From NCBI RefSeq assembly GCF_001698125.1, contig NZ_CP013854.1, forward strand, positions 992,001 through 1,056,000: DNA of 64,000 nt. The letters run 5' to 3'. The translations under genes were made by a program, and so were the position numbers. Position 1 is the stretch's first letter. Each line of letters opens with the position of its first letter. The notes under the pieces were generated by a model. The model made no database searches. It saw nothing but the letters and a program-made list of their open reading frames with translations, and was not told the DNA's origin. The stretch is from Pseudonocardia sp. HH130630-07 (GTDB lineage: Bacteria; Actinomycetota; Actinomycetes; Mycobacteriales; Pseudonocardiaceae). Shown here one piece after another: positions 42,038 to 49,981 of this stretch.

Positions 42038-42979
42038 GAGCCTTTGCCAACCTGGTGTTGGGGCTGGTCAGAGCCTGTGCGGCGTGGCGTGCCCTCGAAT
42101 GGGTGAAGCTCCTGGTAGACGGGCGATTGCTGAGATCGAAACCGTCCAACCAGGAGCTTCAAGGTGCTGTCCTACCCGTCCGGGATGACCGTGTCCAGCC
42201 GTGCCCTGCACGTACTCTCTGACGCGCTGCGCGCGCACCGCAACCAGCGGGCGACCCGGTGGCGGAAGCTGACGTGCGGCCGCCAGGCCCTGCTCGTGGT
42301 CGCCCACCTGCGCAAGGGCGAGACCTACACCGACCTCGCCTGCGGTTTCCGGGTCGGGACCTCGACGGTCTACCGCTACCTGCGCGAGGCGATCGAGCTG
42401 CTCGCGGCGATGGCCCCGACCCTGGAGCAGGCGATCGACGTCGCCATCGGGAAAGCGTTCGTCATCCTCGACGGCACCCTGCTGCGCATCGACCGCGTCG
42501 GGATGGCCTCGGGCTATGACCGCGGGTTCTACTCCGGCAAGCACAAGTGCCACGGACTCAACGTCCAGGTCATCGCCGACCCCGCCGGCCGGCTGGTGTG
42601 GATCTCCCCGCCGCTTCCCGGAGCCCGCCACGACATAGGCGCCGCCCGCGAGCACGGCATCATCGACGCCCTGACCGAGCACCGGATCCGGGCGGCTGCC
42701 GACACCGCATATCAGGGCGCCGGCCCGACGGTCGCGGTCCCGCACCGGCGGCGACGCAAGGACCCCGACACCGGCCGGTTCCGCCCGCTGTCGCACAACC
42801 AGCGCGAGGTCAACGCCGCTCACTCACGCCGCCGCGGACCCGGTGAGCGGGTCAACGCCGAGCTGAAGAACTGGAAGATCCTGCGCAAGATCCGCTCCAG
42901 CCCGAACCGGGCCGGACAGCTCATCGCCGCAGTTCAGACCCTCATGATCGTCAACACCTGACCAGGTTGGCAAAGGCTC
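42038..42979 (+). mobile_element. IS5-type insertion in lanB, ATT duplication
   Basis: Terminal repeats GAGCCTTTGCCAACCTGG and CCAGGTTGGCAAAGGCTC are exact. ATT at 42035-42037 and 42980-42982 is the 3-bp target duplication. The perfect ends and intact transposase point to a recent insertion. Confidence 0.9.
42164..42961 (+). CDS. IS5-family (DDE_Tnp_4-like) transposase
   Basis: The 265-aa product has an N-terminal helix-turn-helix (LRKGETYTDLACGF, VGTSTVYRYLREAIEL) and the DDE core: AFVILDGTLLRIDRVGMASG, GLNVQVIADPAGRLVW, PGARHDIGAAREHG, ADTAYQGAG and a C-terminal RRGPGERVNAELKNWKILRK. GTG 42164 is preceded by GGAGCTTCAAG. Full length. A decayed relative lies at 55746-56345. Confidence 0.9.
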   Translation: MLSYPSGMTVSSRALHVLSDALRAHRNQRATRWRKLTCGRQALLVVAHLRKGETYTDLACGFRVGTSTVYRYLREAIELLAAMAPTLEQAIDVAIGKAFVILDGTLLRIDRVGMASGYDRGFYSGKHKCHGLNVQVIADPAGRLVWISPPLPGARHDIGAAREHGIIDALTEHRIRAAADTAYQGAGPTVAVPHRRRRKDPDTGRFRPLSHNQREVNAAHSRRRGPGERVNAELKNWKILRKIRSSPNRAGQLIAAVQTLMIVNT

Positions 42980-43513
42980 ATTGCCTACAACGAGGAGCCG
43001 TTCGATGAACTCAGGATCGGATTCGACGTGCCTGATCTTTTCTGCCCACCGCCCGGCATCGGGGCGCTGTCGGCGAACATGTCGATCGGACCATTCGTAG
43101 TCGAGGGTAGCGCTAAACCGGACCGGAGCGACTCCGGCGAACAAGCCGAACGGAGTCGCCCGCCCGCGCATCCGAACCACATATCGAGCCAGCGACATCG
43201 CCAGCCGACGAGCCTGACGGGCGCCCACCCCGGAGCGGGTACACGCCGCGGCGATCTCGGCCGCCAACGACGGACTCGCCAGCTCGACAGCCTCAGCGAC
43301 CCTGTCCACCGACCATGCTTCGACCAACCACGCGGACCACTTCCCTTCGAGACCACCACTGGCTGAGGCGCCCGGTTCGGCCGAATCCGGCCACCACCCC
43401 GGGATGACGTCCCCGAGGTGGGCGCTGGCGCGCACCTGCGCGGCGTCCACCCGCCGGTAAGCCCGATACGACACATCGACTCCAGGTCCCAGATCGATCA
43501 TCAGCGACGGAGC

Positions 43514-43551
43514 GCTGTGGCCGCCCCCACCAGCCGGGGGGCGGCCACAGC
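43514..43551. terminator. hairpin between precursor gene and lanB (attenuator-like)
   Basis: GCTGTGGCCGCCCCC (43514-43528) and GGGGGCGGCCACAGC (43537-43551) form a perfect 15-bp stem with an 8-nt loop. It starts 8 nt after the precursor stop and ends 12 nt before the lanB start. Such partial terminators commonly set a high precursor-to-enzyme ratio in RiPP operons. Confidence 0.75.
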
Positions 43552-43559
43552 GCACGTGA

Positions 43560-43706
43560 TCAGCAGTCGCCGTCCCTACGGGTGTCGCACCCGTCATCGG
43601 TGTTGCCGAGCAGCGCGGCGGCGACCGGACCGCTCTCGACGATCTTCATGTCCAGATCGAACTCGCCGCCGATACCACCAGAAAAACTCGACACATCATG
43701 ATTCAT
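43560..43706 (-). CDS. FxLD-family lanthipeptide precursor peptide
   Basis: The 48-aa product starts MNHDVSSFSG, contains the family motif FDLDM (residues 16-20), then KIVESGPVAAALLG and the short core NTDDGCDTRRDGDC. The core has Thr36 and Thr42 as dehydration sites and Cys40 and Cys48 as ring partners, so two methyllanthionine rings are possible. Two Asp-Gly steps (38-39, 45-46) are the type most prone to succinimide formation, which fits the PCMT-like methyltransferase in the operon. The ATG follows GGAGG by 5-6 nt. It is located immediately before lanB with a terminator-like hairpin between. Confidence 0.9.
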   Translation of the reverse strand: MNHDVSSFSGGIGGEFDLDMKIVESGPVAAALLGNTDDGCDTRRDGDC

Positions 43707-43939
43707 GAATACCTCCACATTCGCGGTCGCAACCGAACTATCCCGCAGCTCGGCAACAGACCATGAACCGCACGGCGGACAACGCAACACTTACACATAC
43801 TCCGCGCGGACATTTCTAGCGCGCCATCGTGCGCGCCCGATATCGCAGTACTCAAATAATGCGGCCGGAAGTGACAGCACTCGTCCACCTACGTCATCTA
43901 TTGGGACTTGGCGTGATGTTCACGCATGCAGCAGTATCT

Positions 43940-44839
43940 CTACCTCCATCCGAGTTGTTGTGATGCCATCTCCAGTGACGGCCGGACAGGGCAGGTATCC
44001 CCGAATGCGGGCGGGCCGTCCTCCGTACAGCCCACACACAGCCCGGAGGAATCGACTCTGTGTGCGCGACGAAGATCGGCGAGGACGTCGGGATGATCGA
44101 CGAGGTAGGCGACGGTGCGCCCATCTACCTCTCGTGGCCTGCGGTCATGAACGCGTCGACCGAACACCGCGCCGTCTGGTTGTCGTTCGAGAAGGGCCGC
44201 GCACCACCACTGCCAGGTCGCGCTCGTGACGGGACCGACGACGGCGCGGCCTCCGGGAGCAAGCTGGGCCAAGCAAGCGCGCGAGATCTGCAGCTCGCTC
44301 GGGATGACGATCGCGGTGTAGGAGCCGTTCAGGGCCGTCTGCTGACCCGGTGCCCCGACCACGACTTCCGGGTACCAGCCGCACGCAGCGAGGGCGCCGG
44401 AGACGGTCTCGGCGTGTGCCGGCGTAGCCGAGGTGGTCATCACATGGCGGTCCCCGAGGGCATGACACAGCAGCGCCACCGCGTAGGCGTCCGCGTCCAC
44501 GTGCAGCACACGCATCGGGCGCACTCCCGTGTCGAGTAGTTCCAGGACCCACGCCAGGCCGACCAACCCGGGCCACACGCGAGGGTCGTACAGCGCGGCC
44601 AACTCACCGCCGCGCACGCGCTCCGCCCGATCCGAGCCGAGCGGGCTCGTCATCAGGTGATGGCGCGGCACTGCGGCGACCGCTTCGGCCCAGCACTGCT
44701 GGCCGAGGTAGCCCCAGCACTGCAACGTTGCCCGGAGCTGGGCCGCGTACCGGCTCCACCCCGCGTCATCGTGACTCTTGTCGGACGAACCGAGCTGCCC
44801 CGGCTCGACACCGTCGAAGTCCTCGTGAACATCACTCAC
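43940..44839 (-). CDS. divergent PCMT-like methyltransferase-fold protein
   Basis: The 299-aa product shows the outline of the isoaspartate methyltransferase family: AEAVAAVPRHHLM near the N-terminus, then RVLHVDADAYAVALLCHALG where motif I should be, and LAQLAPGGRAVVGPVTS. The glycine-rich SAM loop (EIGxxTG in the FxLD enzyme) is replaced by HVDADAY, so catalysis is doubtful. The GTG at 44839 overlaps the stop of the GGDEF-like gene (GTGA). It could bind the leader or partner the active methyltransferase, or be decaying. The C-terminal part carries two Cys pairs (GLCVGCTEDG). Confidence 0.6.
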   Translation of the reverse strand: MSDVHEDFDGVEPGQLGSSDKSHDDAGWSRYAAQLRATLQCWGYLGQQCWAEAVAAVPRHHLMTSPLGSDRAERVRGGELAALYDPRVWPGLVGLAWVLELLDTGVRPMRVLHVDADAYAVALLCHALGDRHVMTTSATPAHAETVSGALAACGWYPEVVVGAPGQQTALNGSYTAIVIPSELQISRACLAQLAPGGRAVVGPVTSATWQWWCAALLERQPDGAVFGRRVHDRRPREVDGRTVAYLVDHPDVLADLRRAHRVDSSGLCVGCTEDGPPAFGDTCPVRPSLEMASQQLGWR

Positions 44840-45507
44840 GACCGGCACCGCAGCTTCGGCGCAACGGCTGCCACCCGCTGTGTCTCCACGACCCACATGG
44901 CGTTCCGTCCCGCGGTCCTCGCGGCGTGGAGCGCGGCCTCCGCCGCCCGCGTCAACTCCGCCAGACCGGGACGCTCCCCGCGCGCAATCGTCGCCGCGCC
45001 GATCGAGACGGCGACCCGCGTCGACGGCGGTTCCACACGTCCAGACCGCACCACCGATACCACCGGCGCCCGTAGCGACACCGTCACGGCCTCGACGTCG
45101 CTACGGACACGACCCGCGATCTCCATCGCCTGCACCGGACCGTGGTCGGCCCCCACCATCAGTACCGCCATCGTCCGCCGGTCGTGGCGCCCGACCACGT
45201 CCAAATATCCACCCCGTCGGCGAATCGCCCGCACGACCACGTCTGCCAAGACGAGGTCCCCCGCCGCACTACCGGGTTGGTCCACCACGAGGTCGTCCAC
45301 AGTGATCATCAACAGGGCCGGACGATTCCCTTCCTCAGCCGCCGCGAGCTCGCGTTCAGCCGTTGCCGTCCACGAGCTGCGGGTCAGGGTCCCCGTCGGC
45401 GCGTCGATCGCCAGGACGAGATCAAGAAGGCGCACCCGCTCTCGATGAGCGCATCCCTCATCCGACGGTGCATCGGCGGCAAGACGCCGCCGCGCGTAGG
45501 GAGTCAC
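44836..45507 (-). CDS. degenerate GGDEF-domain protein
   Basis: The 223-aa product fits a diguanylate-cyclase fold: IDAPTGTLTRSSWTATAERE, PALLMITVDDLVVDQPGSAA, GDLVLADVVVRAIRRRGGYL, the site DVVGRHDRRTMAVLM where GG(D/E)EF should be, and VAVSIGAATIARG then AARTAGRNAMWV. The signature residues are absent, so cyclase activity is unlikely; a sensing or scaffold role is possible. The GTG at 45507 would overlap the natural stop of the upstream gene if the IS630 were removed (GTGA). The IS leaves this gene intact but separates it from its upstream partner. Confidence 0.7.
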   Translation of the reverse strand: MTPYARRRLAADAPSDEGCAHRERVRLLDLVLAIDAPTGTLTRSSWTATAERELAAAEEGNRPALLMITVDDLVVDQPGSAAGDLVLADVVVRAIRRRGGYLDVVGRHDRRTMAVLMVGADHGPVQAMEIAGRVRSDVEAVTVSLRAPVVSVVRSGRVEPPSTRVAVSIGAATIARGERPGLAELTRAAEAALHAARTAGRNAMWVVETQRVAAVAPKLRCRS

Positions 45508-45523
45508 TCCGCGGCCCCCGCTA

Positions 45524-46725
45524 GTGCCGCGTCCGGGAACGTTGGGGACGTAATCGTGTCGGCTTGATCCGTCCCGGTCTGGCGCAGGAGGCTGTGCGCC
45601 GGAGGTGATGGCCGTGGCGCGACAGCCGGAGGTGTTCGTCCGGGGACTGACCCCGGACGAGGCCCAGCGATTGGTCAGGATCACGCGCACGGCGCGGGAC
45701 CGGGTCCGGTTGCGGCGGGCGGGGATCGTGCTGGCCTCGGTGCAGGGCCGGACCGCGACCGAGGCCGCGATGATGTTCGCGGCGAAGCCGCAGTACGCGC
45801 GGGAGGTGATCCACGCGTTCAACCAGCAGGGCTTCGCCGCTTTGGACCCAAAATGGAGCGGGGGCCGACCCCGTAGGTTCGGTCCCCACGTCCGTGAGCT
45901 GATCTGCCGGGTCGCTCGCACCCCGCCCCAGCAGGTCGGGTTGCCGTTCACCACCTGGAGCCTGGCCAAGCTGGTCGAACACCTCGCCGCCGCACACCGG
46001 GTCGTGATCAGCGTCGAGACCGTCCGCCAGGTCCTGCGTGACGCCGGGGTCCGCTGGCAGGCCACGAAGACCTGGAAGGCCAGCCGGGACCCGCGGTTCG
46101 TGGAGAAGATGAACCGGATCCTCGACCTCTACGACCGCGCCGCCGACGGTCGCCTCGAACCGGGTGCGCGGGTGATCTGTGTCGATGAGTTCGGGCCGCT
46201 GAACCTGCTGCCCCGCCCCGGTCGGGGCTGGTTCCCGATCCGGCGCCCGGCCCGGCTACGGGCCACCTATAGCCGTCACAGCGGGGTCCGGCACATGTTC
46301 GCCGGTCTGGACCTGGCCTCCGGGCAGCTGTTCTACCGGCTCCGTGACCGCAAACGCGGCCGCGAGTTCCTCGACTTCCTCCGCCAGCTGCGCCGCCGTT
46401 TCCCCACCGGCGGTCTGCACGTGGTCTGCGACAACTTCTCCCCGCACCTGCGCACCGATGTCGCGCACTGGTGCCACGACCACGACGTCGAGCTGGTGCT
46501 CACCCCCACGAACGCGTCCTGGCTGAACTGGATCGAGTCGGAGTTCACCGCGCTGCGCTACTTCACCCTCGACGGCAGCGACTACCCCTCCCACACCGCC
46601 CAGGAAGCCGCGATCGCCGGCTACATCCGCTGGGCCAACCGCCACGCCCGACCCAAGAAACACTTCGCGCCCGAGTCCAAGATCCGCAGGCCGGATTACC
46701 TACCCAACATTGCCTGACGAGGCAC
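45524..46725 (+). mobile_element. IS630-family element, TA target
   Basis: The ends match: GTGCCGCGTCCGGGAACGTT on the left, and the complement of the right end reads GTGCCTCGTCAGGCAATGTT. TA flanks both sides (45522-45523, 46726-46727), as expected of IS630. It is inserted in the last codons of the minus-strand gene whose N-terminus is at 47394, replacing its natural end. Confidence 0.87.
45605..46717 (+). CDS. IS630-family transposase
   Basis: The 370-aa product has an N-terminal helix-turn-helix half (LTPDEAQRLVRITRTARDRV, TWSLAKLVEHLAAAHRVVIS) and the DDE half: ARVICVDEFGPLNLLPRPGR, LHVVCDNFSPHL and TPTNASWLNWIESEF, then YIRWANRHARPKKHF. Intact. Start is GTG 45605 or ATG 45608. Confidence 0.92.
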   Translation: MMAVARQPEVFVRGLTPDEAQRLVRITRTARDRVRLRRAGIVLASVQGRTATEAAMMFAAKPQYAREVIHAFNQQGFAALDPKWSGGRPRRFGPHVRELICRVARTPPQQVGLPFTTWSLAKLVEHLAAAHRVVISVETVRQVLRDAGVRWQATKTWKASRDPRFVEKMNRILDLYDRAADGRLEPGARVICVDEFGPLNLLPRPGRGWFPIRRPARLRATYSRHSGVRHMFAGLDLASGQLFYRLRDRKRGREFLDFLRQLRRRFPTGGLHVVCDNFSPHLRTDVAHWCHDHDVELVLTPTNASWLNWIESEFTALRYFTLDGSDYPSHTAQEAAIAGYIRWANRHARPKKHFAPESKIRRPDYLPNIA

Positions 46726-47394
46726 TAGCACGCCCCACCAACCGGCGTTCCGGCGAGCCGGAGATCCAGCGGTACTCCGGGCGGCCGCAGCCGACGAAAG
46801 GTAAGGAGCAGCCTCGGCGTGACACTCAGGGCACGCAGGTCGAGGGCCAGCCAACAGCGACTCGGCTACGACCCGACGTCCACATAGCGCGAGAAACGTC
46901 GAGTCATCGTCGTCCGCGCTGGCGGCGGTCGCGACCGCGTACGCGCGATCGAGGACGAGATGCTGTCGTCCGTTGACCGGGCAACTGACAGACACCAACT
47001 CCGCCGAGGTCAAGAGCACAGGGTCTGTGACCGCGAGCTCGGCGTGTTCTGGCTGCCCCGACATGACAGCGCGCCTGAGTCTGCCGCCGGTGGTTCCGGC
47101 CGCTAGGGAGCGACGACCGGAACCACCATCGAACACACGACAACCGCGCACCAAGGGGACGGCGCCGTCATCGAACGTCCCGATGCACCCGGATACGTAG
47201 TCCCGGAGACGATGGGATGCGGCGATCCGGCGAGCTGGGGTCATCACCGGACCGCCGCCGCTGCCGACACGATCGCGGCTCCGTACGAGCAGCCGAGGCC
47301 GCTCATTGAGCGTCACGACGGGCGTCGGCAGCAGATCAGCCCGGGGCCTCTGTTGTGGGCAGGACAGCGCTGCCTGCGATGGCGTGGGGCTCAT
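46696..47394 (-). CDS. hypothetical protein, last codons altered by IS630
   Basis: The ATG at 47394 has AGGAGAGGCCACG upstream. The first ~110 residues are low-information; the recognisable part begins near MSGQPEHAELAVTDPVLLTS and continues SVSCPVNGRQHLVLDRAYAV, FLALCGRRVVAESLLAGPRP and ACPECHAEAAPYLSS, with a Cys..CPEC pair that may bind metal. The reading frame enters the IS630 end, which supplies the last ~9 residues. Without the IS the protein would end GWWGVLAGAAE just as the GGDEF-like gene begins. An internal start near 47070 is possible. Confidence 0.55.
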   Translation of the reverse strand: MSPTPSQAALSCPQQRPRADLLPTPVVTLNERPRLLVRSRDRVGSGGGPVMTPARRIAASHRLRDYVSGCIGTFDDGAVPLVRGCRVFDGGSGRRSLAAGTTGGRLRRAVMSGQPEHAELAVTDPVLLTSAELVSVSCPVNGRQHLVLDRAYAVATAASADDDDSTFLALCGRRVVAESLLAGPRPACPECHAEAAPYLSSAAAARSTAGSPARRNAGWWGVLVPRQAMLGR

Positions 47395-47569
47395 CGTGGC
47401 CTCTCCTGACTCGTGACAGCTGCACGTTCGGCTTTGTGATCGGGTACCGATGAACCATGTCGTCCGCCTCACGGCGTGGGGGTGTCATGACGGGGCCATA
47501 ACGGGCCCTATCCGGGCCAGCAGGCACGATCGGGTTATCCGCATCCCGATCCCGGTCTACGGTGACCTG

Positions 47570-48859
47570 ATGACCCCACGGTCACGGCTGGAACAACGCC
47601 TACAAGAGCTGCACCTGTCGCACGCCGATGCGCGCCGTCAGTTCGCCGAGCACGCACGGCGGCTGGGCGAAGGCGAGGTGCACGTCTCCGAGCGTCAACT
47701 CAAGCGGTGGCTCGCCGGCACCGCGGCCACTCCGCGCCAGATCGCGTGCCGCGTGTTGGAAGGCTGGCTCGGTGAGCCCGTGGTCCGACTGCTCGGTCCG
47801 CCGGAAACCCCGGATCACCACGTATCTCGAACTCCACTCGACGAGGGGAGCATCGTGACCGAAGCCGGACGACGCGCCGTCGAGCACGCCGTCGAAGCGT
47901 CCAGCGCGCTGGACCCGTCCGCGCTGGAGCACCTCCAGGCTTCCGCCGACTCCGCCGCCCACGACTACCTGACCAGATCCTCGCTCGACCTGCTCCCGGA
48001 CCTGATCGCGCTGCGAGACGCCGTCTACACCCAGCTCGACCGCACCCACAAGCCGCTGCAGAAAGCCGAGCTGTACCTGCAAGCAGGCAAGGTCAGCGGG
48101 CTTCTGTCCTCCGTCGCCTTCGACCTCGGACAACCCGTCGTGGCCGACGACCTCGCCCGCGCAGCGCACACCTACGGCTCCGTCATCGACCACCCCTCGT
48201 TGCGCGCGTGGGCCCGCGCACTTCAAGTCACCGTCGCGCTATGGGACGACCGCCCACGCAAGGCCGTCACCCTCGCCGATGCCGCACTCGCAGAAGCACC
48301 CGCCGGGACCGCGTCCGTTCGCCTGCACGCCACCCGGGCACGAGCCCTGGCCCTCATCGGGGCCCGGGACGAAGCGGCGGCCGACCTCGATGCTGCCCTC
48401 GATCAGCTCGACCAGGCCGGCAACGACGAGTTCTTCGACCGTGCCGGAGAACTCGACTTCGGCCGATCACGAACCTCGCTGTGCGCATCGTTCACCTGGG
48501 TCGCCCTGGCCGACGGTGTTCGCGGCGAGACCGCCGCGACCGAGGCACTCTCGGCGTTCGCAGCGCTTCCCCCCGCGCAGCGATGGGGATCCGGCCAGGT
48601 CGCCGCCAGCGTCGATCTCGCCATCAGCCGCGTGCTCAACTCCGACCTAGCCGGTGCCGAGCAAGCGCTCACCCCCGTGTTCGCCCTGGCACCAGGACGA
48701 CGAACCGAAGCGGTCTCACAGAGATTGACCGGCCTCGCGCGCATCGTCGGAAGCCCACGACTCCGATCGGCAGAAGCCGAACGCATCGGCGGCCAGATCG
48801 AAGCCTTCAACGCCGCGAGCCTCCGAACCACGGTCCGTACCGCGATCAGCGCGACCTAA
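47570..48859 (+). CDS. XRE/TPR-type transcriptional regulator of the cluster
   Basis: The 429-aa product has an N-terminal helix-turn-helix-like region (LEQRLQELHLSHADARRQFA, VSERQLKRWLAGTAATPRQI) and a long TPR-like helical body (KPLQKAELYLQAGKVSGLLS, PSLRAWARALQVTVALWDDR, TASVRLHATRARALALIGAR). Regulators of this build often accompany RiPP clusters in Pseudonocardiales. It is divergent from the gene at 47394, with about 175 bp of shared promoter DNA, so it may control the biosynthetic operon. ATG 47570; an upstream extension to 47450 is unlikely. Confidence 0.75.
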   Translation: MTPRSRLEQRLQELHLSHADARRQFAEHARRLGEGEVHVSERQLKRWLAGTAATPRQIACRVLEGWLGEPVVRLLGPPETPDHHVSRTPLDEGSIVTEAGRRAVEHAVEASSALDPSALEHLQASADSAAHDYLTRSSLDLLPDLIALRDAVYTQLDRTHKPLQKAELYLQAGKVSGLLSSVAFDLGQPVVADDLARAAHTYGSVIDHPSLRAWARALQVTVALWDDRPRKAVTLADAALAEAPAGTASVRLHATRARALALIGARDEAAADLDAALDQLDQAGNDEFFDRAGELDFGRSRTSLCASFTWVALADGVRGETAATEALSAFAALPPAQRWGSGQVAASVDLAISRVLNSDLAGAEQALTPVFALAPGRRTEAVSQRLTGLARIVGSPRLRSAEAERIGGQIEAFNAASLRTTVRTAISAT

Positions 48860-48876
48860 CGGCTGCTCGCGATTCG

Positions 48877-49905
48877 TCAGCCGCAGTGATCGCGCTCGTG
48901 GGCGTCCCACATGCCCAACAGCGCCGCCTCCAGCGTCGGGTCGATCCCCAGCTCGGCGGCACGCTCGTGCACGACCGCAGACTCACCGCTTCGCATCCAC
49001 ACCCATGTGTCGGCGACGGTCTGCGCGAGCGGTCGCGGCGTGAACCCCACCGCCTTGGCTGCCGACGAGTTCACCCGCCACGTACCCGGATAGGTCCGCC
49101 ACAGCGGCAACTCCGTCCACTGCTTCACGCCTTGCTGAACGAGCCACTGCTCGTCGGTGACCCAGGAAAGCACCGCGTCGCCTCCCACAACCTCGCGACA
49201 CAAACCCAGGAACCGTTCCATCTCCGTGTCCTGACCCGTCAGATTGAACGTTCCGGCTACGCCATCCAGCGCGAACTCGGCAACGTCACGGACATCAACA
49301 GGCTGGATGGACCTCGCCGGAGATCCAGGAGCCAGGACGCGGCCCCCACGTCGCATCCGATTCAGCCACCACGGCAAGCGCCCCACGTACTCACCGGGGC
49401 CCAGGATCACCCCAGGCCGCAGCACCGTCGTCCGCTCCGGCCCGAACACCGCGGTAACCGCCCGTTCGACTCCCGCTTTGGTGAACCCGTAGACCGAGGG
49501 GCCCGGGTCGGCGTCGTAGCCGTAACCCGGACCTGCATCCGGCGGGCAGTAGAGCACCTCGGATGCCTCGCAGAGCGGCTCAGTCGGCCAACCAGTGTAC
49601 GCCGAGACCGAGGACACCACCACATAGCGCCGACTGACCGGCTCCAATACCCGCGCCAACGCACCTGCCTCGACCGGGACGAACGCCGAAGTATCGACCA
49701 CAAGGTCCCAGGTACCAGCCCGAGCCAACCTCGCGAGGTCCGCGGCCGACGTGCGGTCACCACGAATTGAGCGAGCACCCGCAACCTCTTGCCCAGACAG
49801 ACCTCGCCGGAACGTCGTCACTGACCAACCCAAGTCCATGGCCGCCCGGACGATCGAGCGACCAAGGAACCAGCTGCCGCCAAGTACCAGCAACTCCCTC
49901 GACAC
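48877..49905 (-). CDS. NAD-dependent epimerase/dehydratase family protein
   Basis: The 342-aa product is an extended short-chain dehydrogenase with a cofactor-binding start (ELLVLGGSWFLGRSIVRAA), VVVSSVSAYTG, the catalytic-type YGFTKAGVE and a C-terminal substrate region (GFTPRPLAQTVADTWVWMRS). The GTG at 49905 is only 13 bp from the IS junction at 49918, so its promoter and ribosome-site region have been displaced. The gene converges on the XRE regulator. A tailoring or unrelated metabolic role is possible. Confidence 0.8.
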   Translation of the reverse strand: MSRELLVLGGSWFLGRSIVRAAMDLGWSVTTFRRGLSGQEVAGARSIRGDRTSAADLARLARAGTWDLVVDTSAFVPVEAGALARVLEPVSRRYVVVSSVSAYTGWPTEPLCEASEVLYCPPDAGPGYGYDADPGPSVYGFTKAGVERAVTAVFGPERTTVLRPGVILGPGEYVGRLPWWLNRMRRGGRVLAPGSPARSIQPVDVRDVAEFALDGVAGTFNLTGQDTEMERFLGLCREVVGGDAVLSWVTDEQWLVQQGVKQWTELPLWRTYPGTWRVNSSAAKAVGFTPRPLAQTVADTWVWMRSGESAVVHERAAELGIDPTLEAALLGMWDAHERDHCG

Positions 49906-49981
49906 CGTCTCATCTTAGAGGTCGTTGCAGAAGTCCGGGAGCGGGTGCTGGGGGTGCGAGGAGCGGTGGGAGCATCGCAGC

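Larger units (their letters stand above)
39488..43501 (-). pseudogene. lanthipeptide dehydratase LanB, split by an IS
   Basis: The N-terminal piece (43501 to 42980, 174 codons) has the LanB hallmark RATPFGLFAGVA and reads to FIERLLVVGN. The remaining piece (42034 to 39488) continues with DMVVRDGARIAVHGSIGG and runs through the glutamylation region to a SpaB_C-like C-terminus (CPWWFVRTWAPFPQLRLRLP). An IS at 42038-42979 lies between, with ATT duplicated. Deleting the IS and one ATT joins the pieces in frame to about 1022 aa, a normal LanB length. As it stands, tRNA-dependent Ser/Thr dehydration should be lost unless the downstream piece from 42031 retains activity, which is unlikely without the N-terminal part. 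Confidence 0.88.

Noticed and set aside
44657-45448. Plus-strand 263-codon frame
   Set aside because: Antisense to the GGDEF-like gene; Arg/Thr/Ser-rich shadow.
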